Assembly (NCBI GenBank): GCA_008711295.1
Contig: VUYV01000228.1
Coordinates: 977,834 to 1,041,833 of the forward strand
Direction of reading: 5' to 3'
DNA from: Anarhynchus alexandrinus
Taxonomy: Eukaryota; Chordata; Aves; Charadriiformes; Charadriidae
Length of the DNA: 64,000 bases
Shown here: one piece after another, positions 14,474 to 27,185 of the stretch
How positions within the stretch are numbered: the stretch's first letter is position 1
Layout of the letters: every line of letters starts with the position of its first letter
Translations under genes and position numbers: made by a program
Notes under the pieces: generated by a model
What the model saw: only the letters and a program-made list of their open reading frames with translations
What the model was told of the DNA's origin: nothing
Databases searched by the model: none

Positions 14474-14713
14474 CACAGAATCACAGAATGGTAGCGGTTG
14501 GAAGGGACCTTCAGAGATCATCTAGTCCAAACCCCCTGCTAAAGCAGGTTCACCCAGAGCAGGCTGGACAGGAATGCATCCAGGCTGGGTTTGAATATCT
14601 CCAGAGAAGGAGACTCCACAACCTCTCTGGGCAGCCTGTTCCAGGGCTCTGCCATCCTCAAAGTAAATAAGGTTTTGCTCATGTTCAGATGGAATTTCCT
14701 ATGTTCCAGTGCT
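14474..14713 (-). mobile_element. CR1 LINE, short 3' end fragment
   Basis: A fragment of about 240 bp from the extreme 3' end of a CR1, minus strand. On the plus strand it begins with CACAGAATCACAGAATGG, then the 3' UTR and the last codons of ORF2 ([18 protein letters not shown] on the minus strand). It stops near the block TTCCTATGTTCCAGT, where homology with the other copies ends abruptly. It belongs to the CACAGAATCACAGAAT subfamily shared with the copy at 39,606, not to that of 11,074 or 34,684. Confidence 0.93.
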
Positions 14714-16789
14714 ATCCACCCAATTAGCCTACTAGATCTTGTTCTAGAAAATGTTATCTTAACAAAACCAGCATGCATGCACTTGTTTTTCCAACACACA
14801 TAGAAAAACTATCATGATCACGAACAAGAGAAAGTCCTATTTCATAATGAAGATGATGTTAGAAATCTATATTTCATGGATTTAATTTACACCTATGAAA
14901 TATTACTTGTTCAGTGGAAAGGAAAAATTAGGGTATTTCAAATAACAAAATAACAATGTGGTACTCATTTTAAGATATATTTTGAACGCCTTTGTATCTC
15001 TTGGCATGCTTTCATCTGACCTAGAAACAAGCACCTAAAGGTGAAGCCCAGGTTTGCTTCTCTTGTGGCAGACCTTAAAAAAATTACTAAAATTAATAAT
15101 TAGATATAGCCAAGGATTAAATACTCCTTGAAGTATCTGTATTGTCTGTAGTGTCACTGACCAGTACTGCATTGATCCAGTGATATCAGCATTAAAGTAG
15201 CATTGAAATACTAGCCTAAAGACAGCCAAAGTTTGCCAGACATCTGTAGATAACTCCAGTAAACTTCAATGAGATTTGTTTCCTATCTGCCAAGATAACA
15301 CAGCAACAAAAAAACCCTAACATTAAGGCAAAAGTACATAATTAGTTACCAGACAAATCTTAGTTTACAGTCACTATTACGGTTTTTCTCTTTAATACAA
15401 AATTAGCTGAAAAATTTTTATGAGCACAAGCACCGTATCAGTGATAAAAACTGTAAGAGTCCTGGTAGTCTGTCATTCACATTGGTTTTCTCTGTTATTG
15501 AGCCCATTCACAGCTCCTGTTTTCATCACATTAGATTCTAATGGGCTGGCAGAGCAGGCCGATCCATAGACTCATCTGTTCAAGACTGCAATGAGGCATG
15601 GTACTTAAGGGCAAACATGAAATTTCTCTACAACTGGTCTGACATAGCGACCTAAAGAAAACTGCTAGGAAACCCCTGAGTTTTCTCTTTCACCCTTTTG
15701 GGATGGTTGCCCTGTCTCTTCATTGTTTGTCTCCTTCCCATTTTCTCAATACAGGCACACCACAGTTCTCTATGCATTTGAGAGAACAGGTTTACATGTG
15801 CATATCGGCATGGAAAAATTATTTCATGTCATAATTACAGTGGTAAAAGACACCCCAAAATCTGAGTTAGGATTGTTTTTCCTGGATGATTTTTCTAGTC
15901 ATGCTGGTATGGTTTCTCATCTTCCTGAAGAAGCCAATCATCTTTTTCCTGGTACACTCATTTCCCACTCATCTGTTCCTCCAGCTCTGGGAATGGTGTC
16001 CTTCACTTATTTATACAAAGACAGATTTACCACTTACTCTCTCTCAAACCCTCATCTATTACTGCCCTGCAGTGTCATGGGTCCTTCCAGTTCCTAAAGC
16101 CTGAACACCAGAGTTAGAAAGCCCTAGTGAAAACGTAGTTCAGGTTGCCAGCCCAGGAGATGCGGTGATGGACAGCCTGGGGGATGGGAAATGAAAGCCT
16201 TCTCTGGTCAGCATTTTGCCCCACAGAGACATGTACCTCATGATAAACTGAGAGAAGTGCCTCAGCCTCCTTGCTTCCAATATCCAGCCCACGGTTTCTT
16301 TGTGGGGACTCCTAGCCACGCTACCAGGCCCTGTAAATTCAGACGTCAAGAAACCCATGTCATAGGAGGGCACAGATTTGCAAGTCTACACATCATCTCA
16401 TCCAGTAGAAGGAATGGAGGATGCTATTAAGTACAAAGACAATAAATGCTGTTTCAGTTGATATTCACAGGGTGACATTTCCAACTAAGAGAGGAGACTG
16501 CTTAAACCTGTGAAAGTTGATTAGGATGTTTTCCTCTCTGTCCCAAGCACACTGGTCACCGATCAGCTCCTAAAACAACACAGTTTGTAGCCTACTGTTA
16601 AAAAGCAAGCAAAAATCTGTGAAGTTTACTCTGAAACAAACATCCTGCTGTACACACTGCAGCAGTTCAGAAATGTGTTGACAGTGTCTCATACATCCAT
16701 GCAGGAAGGGCAGAGTGGAGTCTGGAGGACACAAGCATTTGTCTCTTGTAAACCTGAGATCCAAGCATGGACCAATGGTATGCTTACCG
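14714..16789. other. Non-coding stretch, nothing recognised
   Basis: AT-rich to balanced sequence without recognisable genes. A 124-codon plus-strand frame at 15,723-16,097 has no family resemblance and no convincing splice context. Confidence 0.55.
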
Positions 16790-17657
16790 TCCTTTGCAGA
16801 CGACACCAAGTTGGGTGGGAGTGTTGATCTGCTTGAGGGTAGGAAGGCTCTATAGGCTGGATCGATGGGCCAAGGCCAGTGGTCTGACATTCAACAAGGC
16901 CAAGTGCTGGGTCCTGCTCTTGGGTCACAACAACCCCATGCAACACTACAGGCTTAGGGAAGAGTGGCTGAAAAGCTGCCTGGCAGAAAAGGACCTGGGG
17001 GTATTGGTAGACAGATGGCTGAGCTATGAGCCAGCTGTGTGCTCGGGTGGCCAAGGCCAACAGCATCCTGGCTTGTATCAGGAATAGTGTGGTGAGCAGG
17101 ACTAGGGAAGTGATTATCCACTTGTACTCGGCACTGGTGAGGCTGCACCTTGAATAACATGTTCAGTTTTGGGCCCCTCACTACAAGAAAGACATAGAGG
17201 TGCTGGACCATGTCCAGAGAAGGCCAACGAGGCTGGTAAGGGGTCTAGAGAAGTCTTATAAGGAGCAGCTGAGGGAACTGGGATTGTTTAGCCTGGAGAA
17301 AAGGAGGCTCAGGGGAGGCCTTATCACTCTCTACAACTACCTGAAATAAGATTGTAGCAAGTTGGGGGTCAGTCTCTTCTCCCATGTCCCATGTCATGAG
17401 GCCAAGAGGAAATGGCCTCAAGTTGTGCCAGGGGAGGTTTTGATTAGATATTAGCAGAACTTCCTTCACCAAAAGGGTTCTCAAGCACTGGGACAAGCTG
17501 CCCAGGGAATTGGTTGAGTCACCATCCCTGGAGGTATTTAAAAGACATGTAGATGTGGCATTCAGAGACATAGTGTAGTGGTGGACTATGCAGTGTTAGG
17601 TTAACAGTTGGACTCCATGATCTTTTCTAATCTAAATGATTCTACTCTATGATTCTG
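16790..17657 (+). mobile_element. CR1 LINE, 3' portion, plus strand
   Basis: One of only two CR1 copies here on the plus strand. It starts abruptly at TTTGCAGACGACACCAAG, which encodes the FADDTK catalytic block, and runs through the RT thumb and C-terminal region with several frameshifts and stops. It ends in the CR1 3' UTR and the terminal repeat TGATTCTACTCTATGATTCT at about 17,640-17,657. It is a 5'-truncated dead copy. The 3' tail wording (GTTGGACTCCATGATCTT) differs from the minus-strand copies and points to another subfamily. Confidence 0.94.
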
Positions 17658-18020
17658 CATGCTCTCCCACTACTTGTTTCAGTCCTCACCTTGAGTAGCT
17701 AGACTTCCATTACACCACCCAGCAACAGAAGTTCAAATGACTTTCCCAATACATCAGTTCCCTGTAACTTGCTGGCTGTTCCCCAACCCAAGTGATTGTC
17801 TTCTGAGGAGTTCAGACTGTCATTGTTTCAGCACTGCAAGCTCTACCACCTCTAGCCACTGGCTGTTCCAAATCCTGCTTGGAAAGCCCCATCAAGTAGC
17901 ATTGTCATTGCACACAAGTATTGCCCCCCTTACTGCCCACTGTCTTATCATCCACCCAGTACTTCAAGAAGACTGGTGACTGTGCAAGAATTCACACTGC
18001 CCTCAGCAGCAGTTGTATGC
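17658..18020. other. Short non-coding spacer between two CR1 copies
   Basis: About 360 bp with no recognised feature, lying between a plus-strand CR1 end and a minus-strand CR1 fragment. Confidence 0.5.
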
Positions 18021-18214
18021 CATAATAAGGTCTCCCCTCAGCCTTCTCTTCTCCAGGCTAAAGAGTCCCAGCTCTCTCAGCCTTTCCTCATAAGGGAGAT
18101 GCTCCAATCCCTCAATCATTTTTGTTGCCCTATGCTGGACTCTCTCCAGTAGTTCCCTGTGTCTCTTGAACTGGGGAGCCCAGAACTGGACACAGTATTC
18201 CAGTTGATGTTGTG
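18021..18214 (-). mobile_element. CR1 LINE internal fragment (about 190 bp)
   Basis: A minus-strand fragment of the CR1 ORF2 C-terminal region. The plus strand carries blocks such as CTCTCTCAGCCTTTCCTCAT and GAACTGGGGAGCCCAGAACT, found in the same order in the other copies. It lacks the CR1 3' UTR and terminal repeat as well as the 5' side. Because CR1 copies normally keep their 3' end, the missing 3' side implies a later deletion or interruption. Confidence 0.9.
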
Positions 18215-21200
18215 ATTACTTTCTCCAGTAGAAGCACCTTTTCTTGAAAGACAAGGAGAGGGGAAGGGCAGCCTTCCTTGGACTAGACAAACCTGCACCT
18301 GTTAAGCACAGTAAAGCTTTAGCTAATTACAGAGTTCTAAAGTATACAGCTGCCTGTTTACTATTCGAATATATTTTAAGACCATTAAAAAGCAAGTCCC
18401 TTTGTAGCAGGCCAACACCTTCTTTGCAGTTGCAAAAAGTAAGAAACACATAAAACAGAGAAAATGAAACTGATCCATAACCATCTATAAATAGATTTAT
18501 TTCTGTCTGTAAAAATGTTTTTGAGATGCTTAGATCCCTGCTTGAAAATAAAAAATTTCTCTTTAAATCCCCAATGACGATTCATTTTGGAATGTGAACA
18601 CTGGAAAATATCAGCTGAAACCCACGTTGTATAAGAACATTAACTCTAGGCATTAGAAATGTTAATGCACATGGGAACTTTCAGGAACCTTTGCACTAGA
18701 TTTAGCGCTTCCAGGTGCACAGATCTTCTCGTGGCCATTTTTTACAGTTTCCTCTTCCATTAAGGATAAGAATTTCTACATCACTGTGAATGTACATGGG
18801 GATTCATAAAACACAGAACACAGGCTCCACTCCAAAGACCTAACATTTGACAAAATAAAATTAAGCACAGGATTATAGCACCTACTTTCATTATTACAAG
18901 CGTTGGGTCCTACTAAATAAATGCATTCACTCTGACTAAAAAAGAAAAAAGAAATTAGAAAAAGCAGCTTATTTTATTGGGGTTTTTTTGTGTTTCCACA
19001 CCACCCACACAACAACAGAAAAAATCCCCAATACACAGAGCCAATCTCAGTGGCAAACACACGACTGGACTGCCACCCCTGCAGGAAGGAAGCACAATTT
19101 ATCCGCTTGTGTGCCAATATCCTTTCTTCCTGTGATAACAGTTTCTAGGCATAATGATGTGTAGCAAGAAGGTCCTGGTCCACTGGCAATTTTTGGCTTC
19201 TGCAGCAGTAGTCTGCAGCACTGAAATGTGTTAAAACCTGCAGTGGCTGCATGTAAACTGGTCTAGCTTCTGCCTAAAGATGATGCTTTACAGTGACCCC
19301 AGGATTTTGTGCCTCTAAGGCATATTTTACATTTTGTAACCAATTATGGTTATCTTTCAGCTGCAGATCGCGACTTTATAAATTCACAGTTTGAAGGTCT
19401 AAAAGCAAATGAGTCAATGGAAAAACTGTGACTCATCGCAAGCAGTTAAATGAATGGACAAGGCGTATAAAGGCCAAACTCAAGAGAACAACTTTGGGGT
19501 ATATACTAGATATTAGTGGTAATTTCCCCAGGGACAAGAAGACCTGGGAATTTTACAAAATCATTCAATTGTGTATTTAACCTCTTTCATTTAGGGGAGA
19601 AAAAGCTAATCTCAAACAAATGTAATAGGCTTCAGGACCTTTTCTAAAGCTGCTTCAAAAGTTTGACTACTGCATTTGAATGCTTGCAAAGACTTACTTA
19701 ATTGTTGCTTCAGTCTTTTGCAATTCTTGAATGAAAAAGTCTACGTGAACAGAAGGGGTGCCATGCTAATTTATAGCCTTTTATGTGTTTCTTAACCTCT
19801 CCCAAAGTCAAGATACAAAGATACAAGTTTATTGTCTCCCTCCTCCAGGGAGGAGCAAAAAGGCAAGAGCGTTTGAAAAGGACTGATATTTGTAGGGTAT
19901 GCTTACTGAGATTTATCATTCATATTCAGGTAGTACCAAGAAGTACCAATCAGAAACAGAGGTACTTTTGCTAGATCTTTAGGCTCAAACTACAAGGGCA
20001 GCAGTATAGAGACGTCTACCTCAAATCAACTAGATCAGTAGCACTGGTATTCACAAAGCTCATATTCAGCTGCTTTCTCACCCCCTGTTTAACCGAATTC
20101 CCCATCTAGAGCTTTATCTTGCTTCACTTCTGACATCTGCAATACACGCATTTTCAATTGCTCGTGATTTCCTTCACTGCCCTGGGTAAGCCATGGTTAC
20201 ACAACATTCTCTCCATTCTTCCTGAAAGAAAAGAGACCATCCAGCTTCTCACAGACACATGGATTTGCAGCCATGAATCCCAAACAGAAGACACTACCTC
20301 TCTCTAGTCTCCGGTTAGATCTTTAACATTTCTTTCCGAACAGGATTAGAGTCTCATTCCTCTCTTGACAATTCATCCCAACAGATTTAAGCAGCAGATT
20401 GAATCAATACATTGATTTCCATAAAGATCATTTTTTAGGCTATGAACTCTCACTATATATGACATAAAAGAAATGCAAAAGAGACTGGGTAGCAGCCATC
20501 TATGAGCTGGATATTACTATGCCTAAATTCCACTTGCAAATATAGCCTATATATTTTAATTAAGACATTTTGACTTACAGAATTTAATGTCTATTCAGAG
20601 ATATTGTAGATCTTCATAATTACACTTATATTAAGCAAGGCTTTTTTCTCCCCACCCCTTCTTTCCTCCTATTTTCTAACTGATTTTTTTTTTCTGAACT
20701 TACATTATCTTTCCCTCTGTATTGAAGATGTCAGTTTGTTGTTTAGTAGTATTTAGGAAAAACAAAATAGAATATTCCTTCTCTAATTTTTAGTTGAGAA
20801 CACCACAAAAAACACTATGCCAATGTATAATTTCATCATGAGTCCATATCATAAGTACTGTGTGCAGTTCAGACAAAAGGGAACATTTGAACAACAACTA
20901 AAAAAGAAGTCAACAATGATGAACAAAGGCACAGACTTGCTTCTGTACAAAAAGAAAGTAAAAAGCTGGTGGGGATAAGCAGAGGCCAGTAAAATCACGA
21001 GTTACCATTAAAAAAAAGGGGAATATTCCCTATTCCACATAATATAGAACCCTAAGGGCATCAAATTAAACTACAGTGTCAGGTTTTAAAAGTTGGGGGT
21101 TTTTTGTTTATTAGAAGTATTTTACCACCTACGTACTTACACCACCCACTTACAGTAAACTGAGGAATTCAGTGTTGCAAAATGTTGTGGATAACAAAAG

Positions 21201-24200
21201 CGTATTAAAATCCACAAGGAAATTGGACAAATCCATTGGTAAAAATAAAAATAAAAATGGTTAAATAGTGTCAAAGAGCCCCAAACCATACTACTTCTAG
21301 ACCAGAAAGTCTTTCAACCTCAGACTGTTAGAAAAGCATATTGAGGAAGCATCACCGCACTCTTTCCTGCCTTTGTTAACTTCTTCATAAACACTAGCCA
21401 TTTTCAGGAACACAGTATGCAGCTGAATAACAGCCTATTCCAATACATGAAACTATAAACGTATCTTGAAAAGTTTAAAGTTTTAGAGTCTTCTTGGCTG
21501 AAAAAATGGCACTAGAAAAGAAAAATCTCAAGGAGGATGGAAGAAAGATGACCTTACACACTGGGTTCTTAGATTCATTCAGGACACCTAGACAGCTTGT
21601 TTAGAAAAGGTTAATTAATGTAGTTTCCAAAAAACTTGGGCAAGCTTTTTGGACAGAAGACACTCTGAAGTGCTGAAATATTCAAAGAAAATATTTATAG
21701 CAGTGAGCAGCAGAAAACTGTCAATGAGATAACAAATTGTCTACTTGAAAATAAAAAAAAGGCACATGCAGTCTGGTTCATATCTAAGTCAGAGGCTTCA
21801 GAGCATTGAGGTCAAGCTGGTTTTATTCACATCTTTTGATAAGAATAACCAGTTGTGTACATATACAAATCTGTACTTGTGAAGCATCCTTTCAGAAAAA
21901 ACAGGCACAACACACAGTGATCAGAACAGTTATTTTTTTTTCTGGCATTGTTCTTTTCCGTTTAATGCCTGCTAGATTCTCTAGAGGATTAGATTCAGCC
22001 CTCTGCAAGACTGTATTAATTGCTTTTCTCTGAGTATCTGGAATTCACACTTATTTGCTGCAACGCCTGCAGAAGTTAAGTCTTATTAGCTAGCTAAGGG
22101 CATAGATCTATTGAGTCTCATAACATTGAGCAGCAGCTTAAATAGGTTTGTAAGTGCCATTCATGCCAATTAACATCAGAATGTGGTAATGATAGGGTTG
22201 TAATAAACCCATGTACTTGTTTTACTAACCAAAATTTCTGGATAAGGACCCTAAGACCAGGGCAAAAGACTCAGACTTCATTTCTCACTTGAAGTGTACT
22301 CCGATGTGACTTGCTGGCTGCAGACCAGTTAGTATGTAAGCCAGCACATCAGCAGCATGGATAAGGAGGGCAAACCAACCTAAGTTGCAAGCCAGCATCA
22401 CCATACAGACAAGCCCAGAGAAACAAAGCCGAGATCATTTCGCCCCGTAAAATCAACACCCTTTGTCTCTGCCCACAAAAAGTCCTGCCTCTTCCACAAA
22501 GGCAGAGAGAAGAGGTAACACGCTGCTTATTCTCCCACATTTTGCATTTCTGCCAACACAGAGGAGTCAGTAATTGCATGATTCATTAGTGAGCCAAAAC
22601 TACCTCAACAGAAAGCAGGCAGATCCACTGCAGTTCTCTCCCTGCCCGATTCCCTCTGTAGGAGAGGGAAACCTCTAATATATTTTCTGTCTCCTATTGA
22701 TCTGGCCCCAAAAGAAGCTGCAGAGCATTGGGTTGAATTTATGTCTTCCAAGATAAATTATAATGGGTAATATGCAGTACTAGGGACACCTTGCAGAGCT
22801 GTGCAAATTACTGTGACTTCTACAGCCGTATTTTTTTATAGCTGGATGTCAAGAATAGTAACAATAGAGTACAGAAATAGAAAAATCATAATTAAAATTT
22901 GCAGATGACCATTTGTCTGCAAATGCAGCTATAGTGCACATAAAAGTACTATTAGAGTCATCACAGGTGTATTGCTCCACCTACATGTAACACAAACAGT
23001 GTTTTTCCTTCACTTTACAAATGCATTTAAGATGTGTCTTTTATCAGTCCTGAAAACAAAGTCCTAAAAAAGATCTTTCTTTTTGCATCTTTATTAACAT
23101 ATTTGAAAACCAATTTGAGGGCGTCACTTCAAGGGGGCAGACATTGGTTCTCAATCAGAAATCAGTGAATCACTCACTCTCTTCAAGATCTGCTTTCTTA
23201 ACCTTGTCCATGCAAAAACACTTCTCTGAAGTTCAAATTCTTCCACAAGTGTGGAGACATCAGTGCAGATCAGATTATCTCTGTGCTCTGTCTATGAAAT
23301 AAGGATGTCCAGAAGCCAGAAAGAAGAATTAGGGCTTCCTTACACATATCCAGCAACTCTCACTTTCAGTGAGGAACTACAGCAAGCACAAGTATGACTC
23401 CAGCATTATGGTCTTTAACAAATATTTTAACTTCATTTCTCTCCTTCCCAGCCCCTAAAAATTTTGGTTTCTTCCTTTGGTCACTGCCCTCTGTGGTTGA
23501 CCGATACGGATAACTAAGACAGACACCCTGATCATTTCAAACAGCTGAGGGCACAAGAGCTAATTCTAAAGTTGCTCCATGTCTCAAATGAAAATCAGAA
23601 TTATTCTTTTATGTAATACACTTTAAAAAAGGTTTGTCTTCATTCAGAGATTAGCCCTGATGACCTATAAAAACATTAAGAATCAAGCCTGATTTAACAC
23701 CTTTCTTTCCTATTGAATTTTAATTTTATCACTGCAGCTGCCAGCTGAGACACTTTTCACTTTTTTTGTGGTTTGACCCCATCATAATCAGGCAAACCAG
23801 TGATCTAGAACAAATTCTGACAGGCAAGACATAACCTCAAGATGTACCTTGATGTATATTACATTATTGCTCCCCAAGGCAAAGAAGGAAAAAAGGCTAA
23901 GCAACACGTTCTTACATACTGCCAAAATGCTAGAAAAAAACATTCACAAGGACTGAGCTAACCAAAGAAATCTGCATAGCGTTAGCACTATAGATGTACT
24001 CAGAAGTTTCTAGAGATATTCCTTGGAAAATAAAATTATCTTTTTCTTTTTTAAGCATAAGGGTTTCTGAGGTAAAATCACTCTGACATTTAAAACTTCA
24101 ATCCAGTAAGGCATGTGTTCCATTTTAAGTGCAGGTCACCTAAAGGCTACCCTCAACTTAGGATGTACACACTTAGTTGGATCAGGACCTGCACACCCAT

Positions 24201-24618
24201 GCCACAAGGCACAGCCAGCTGAAAGCCCACCGCAGTTGTCCTCAAAAGAAAGCAGAGTTCACCATTTTTTCCAGATCTCAGAAAGAAAAAGATAAATTAA
24301 AGAAATTTCGTCTTAAATTAAAGAAGTAAGAGCAGATGGGGCTTGACAAAAATCAACGTTAGATAACCAAAGCTACTTAACTGAAAATGTGAATTAAGTA
24401 AGCTAGAGAATTACCCAGATGCGCTCCCTATGACTGGTCTTGCATAAAAATATTTCGCAAACGATGAAGGCTTCAGCCTAACCCGAACACTAGCACTACT
24501 TTACCAGTAGTCATCTAGTCAAATAGTGACTGAATTTCCAGGAAACAATCAGGTATTAATTATGGCAACATGTACAGACCGACAGATACCATCACCCTCT
24601 TGTGCCGCACACTGTGCA
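18215..24618. other. AT-rich non-coding stretch, nothing recognised
   Basis: About 6.4 kb with poly-A/T runs and a short AAAAT repeat near 21,240-21,257. No exon, RNA gene or transposon end was recognised. Confidence 0.55.
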
Positions 24619-27185
24619 AATCATAGAATCACAGAATTGTTATGGCTGGAAAAGACCTTTAAGATCATCAAGTCCAACTGTTATCTAACTCTACCAGGCC
24701 CACTTCTAAACCATGTCCTTGAGCAGCATACATAGATGGCTTTTAAATACATACAAGGATGGCAATTCAACCACTTCCTTGGGCAGCCTGTTCCAGTCTT
24801 TGATAACCCTTTCACTGTAGAAGTTTTTCCTAATGTCTAACCTAAACCTCCCCTGGCGTAACTTGACGCCATTTCCTTTTGTCCTATCACTTGTACTTAT
24901 GAGAAGAGACCAATGCCCACCTCTCTACAACCTCCTTTCAGGTACTTGTAGAGAGCGATAAAGTCTCCCCTCAGCCTCCTTTTCTTCAGACTAAGCAACT
25001 CCAAGTCCCTCAGCTGCTCCTCATAAGACATTCTCAAGACCCTTCACCAGCCCTTTTCTGGACCCTCTCCAGCACCTCAATGTCCTTCTTATACTGCGGC
25101 ATCCAAAATTGAACACAGTACTCAAGGTGTGGCCTCACCAGTGCTGAGTTCAGCGGGACAATCACTTCTTTAGCCCTGCTGGCTACACTATTCCTGATAC
25201 AAGCCAGGATGCTGTTGGCCTTCTTGGCCACCTGTGCACACTGATGGCTCATGTTCAGCCGGCTGTCAATCAACACCCCCAGGTTCTTTTATGCCGGGCA
25301 GCTTTCCAGCCACTCTTCCACAAGCCTGTAGTGTTGCATGGGGTTGTTGTGGCCCAAGTGCAGGACTCGGCACTTGGCCTTGTTGAAGCTCATACTATTG
25401 GCCTCAGCCCATCAATCCAGCCTATCCAAGTGCCTCTAAAGAGCCATCCTACCTCAACACTCCCACGTAACTTGGTGTCATCTGCAAACTTACTGAGGGT
25501 GATCTCAGTCTCCTCATCGAGATCATTAATAAAGATATTATACAGGAGTGGCCCCAACACTGAGCCCTGTGGAACACCACTTGTGATCGGCCGCCAACTG
25601 GATTTAACTCCATTCACCACCATTCTCTGGGCCCAGCCATCCAGACAGTGTTTGATCCAGCAGAGTGTACACCTACCCAAGCCTTGGGAAGCCAGTTTTT
25701 TCATGAGAATGCAGTGGGGAACAGTATCAAAGGCTTTACTGAAGTCTAGGTAAATAACATCCACAGCCTTTCCCTTATCCACCAAGCGGGTCACCTTGTC
25801 ATAGGAGGAGATCAGGTTTGGTAAGCAGGACCTGCCCTTCATGAACCCGTGTTGACTGGGCCTGATCATCTGGTTGTACTGTAAATAGTATGTAATGGTA
25901 TTCAAGATGATCTGCTCCATAAGCTTCCCCGGCACCGAGGTCAGACTGACAGGTCTGTGGTTCCCTGCATCCTCCTTCCAGCCCTTCTTGTAGATGGGCG
26001 TCACATCTGCTAATCTCCAGTCCATTGGGACCTTCCCAGTTAGCCAGGACTGCTGACAAATTATGAAGAGTGGTCTGGTGAGCACATCCACCAACTCCTT
26101 CAGCACTCTTGGGTGTAACCCATCTGGCCCCATAGACATGTGTATGTCTAGATGGTGCAGCAGGTCACTAACCATTTCCTCTTGGATTATGGAGGTCTCA
26201 TTCTGCTCCCCATATCTGTCTTCCAGCTGAAGGGGCTGAGTGCCCAGCAAACAACTAGTCCTGCTATTAAAGACTGAGGCAAAGAAGGCGTTAAGTACAT
26301 CAGCTTTTTCCTCATCCTTAGTCACTGTGTTTCCCCCTGCATCCAATAAAGGAGGAAGATTCTCCCTAGTCCTCCTTCTGTTGTTAATGTATTTATAGAA
26401 GCATTTTTTATTGTCTTTTACAGCAATAGCCAGATTGAGTTCTAGTTGGGCTTTGGCCCTTCTGATTTTCTCCCTGCATAGCTTCACTGCATCATTGTAG
26501 TCCTCCTGAGTGGCCTGCTCCCTTTTCCAAAAGCCATAAACTCTCCTTTTGTTCCTGAGTTCCAGCCAAAGCTCTCCATTCAGCCACGCCGGTCTTCTAC
26601 CCCGCTTGCCTGTCTTTTGGGACACGGAGATGGCCTGTTCCTGTGCCTTTAAGAATTCCTTCTTGAGGAGTGCCCAACCTTCCTGGACTCCTTTGCCCCT
26701 CAGAACGGCCTCCCAAGGGACTCTGCCAATCAGTCTCCTGAACAGGCCAAAGTTTGCCCTACGGAAGTCCAAGGTGGCAGTTCTGCTAACCCCCCTCCTT
26801 ATTTCACCGAGAATTGAAAACTCCATCATTTTATGATCGCTATGCCCAAGGTGGCCTCCGACCATTACATTTCCTACAAGTCCTTCTTGGTTAACAAGCA
26901 GCAGGTCCAGGAGGGCACCATCTCTAATTGGCTCCTTCACCAGCTGTGTCAAGAAGTTATCTTCCACACACTCCAAGAACCTCTTGGACTGTTCCCTCTC
27001 TGCACACATCTGGGAAGCTGAAGTCCCCCACGAGAACAAGAGGTAGTGATCGTGAAACCTTTCCCATCTGCTTATAGAATATTTCATCAGCCTCATCTTC
27101 CTGATTGGGCAGTCTGTAACAAACTCCCAATTTCTCTCACAGAGCAGATGTAGGTTCATTGAACACATGTGGAAGAGTAACACAA
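24619..27185 (-). mobile_element. Long CR1 LINE with nearly continuous reverse transcriptase frame
   Basis: The best-preserved retrotransposon in the window, about 2.57 kb on the minus strand. The 3' terminal repeat is at 24,619 (plus strand ATCATAGAATCACAGAATTG), followed by the 3' UTR and the ORF2 C-terminus (about 25,276-25,034, separated from the main frame by a frameshift). A 597-codon frame (27,183-25,390) covers the end of the endonuclease and most of the reverse transcriptase. The 5' side breaks inside the endonuclease domain, so the element could not mobilise itself. Its terminal repeat differs from the other copies in the window, suggesting a distinct subfamily. Confidence 0.96.
25390..27183 (-). 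pseudogene. CR1 ORF2 fragment: endonuclease end plus reverse transcriptase
   Basis: A 597-codon frame. Residues about 65-130 hold the end of the AP-type endonuclease, with the conserved [10 protein letters not shown] block carrying the SDH motif. The upstream GDF-type endonuclease block is present but in another frame near 27,000, so there is a frameshift. Reverse transcriptase blocks follow in order: [12 protein letters not shown] (about 353), [11 protein letters not shown] (about 408), motif [11 protein letters not shown] (about 478), motif B' [11 protein letters not shown] (about 534) and motif C FADDTK (about 565). All RT catalytic aspartates that I can see are kept. The frame is lost after motif C and the tail is in another frame. 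The first methionine is not a native start. It is best called a transposon pseudogene, not a host gene. Confidence 0.9.

Noticed and set aside
15723..16097. A 124-codon frame with a pyrimidine tract before it
   Set aside because: An acceptor-like word is present, but there is no partner donor, no conservation evidence and no family resemblance.
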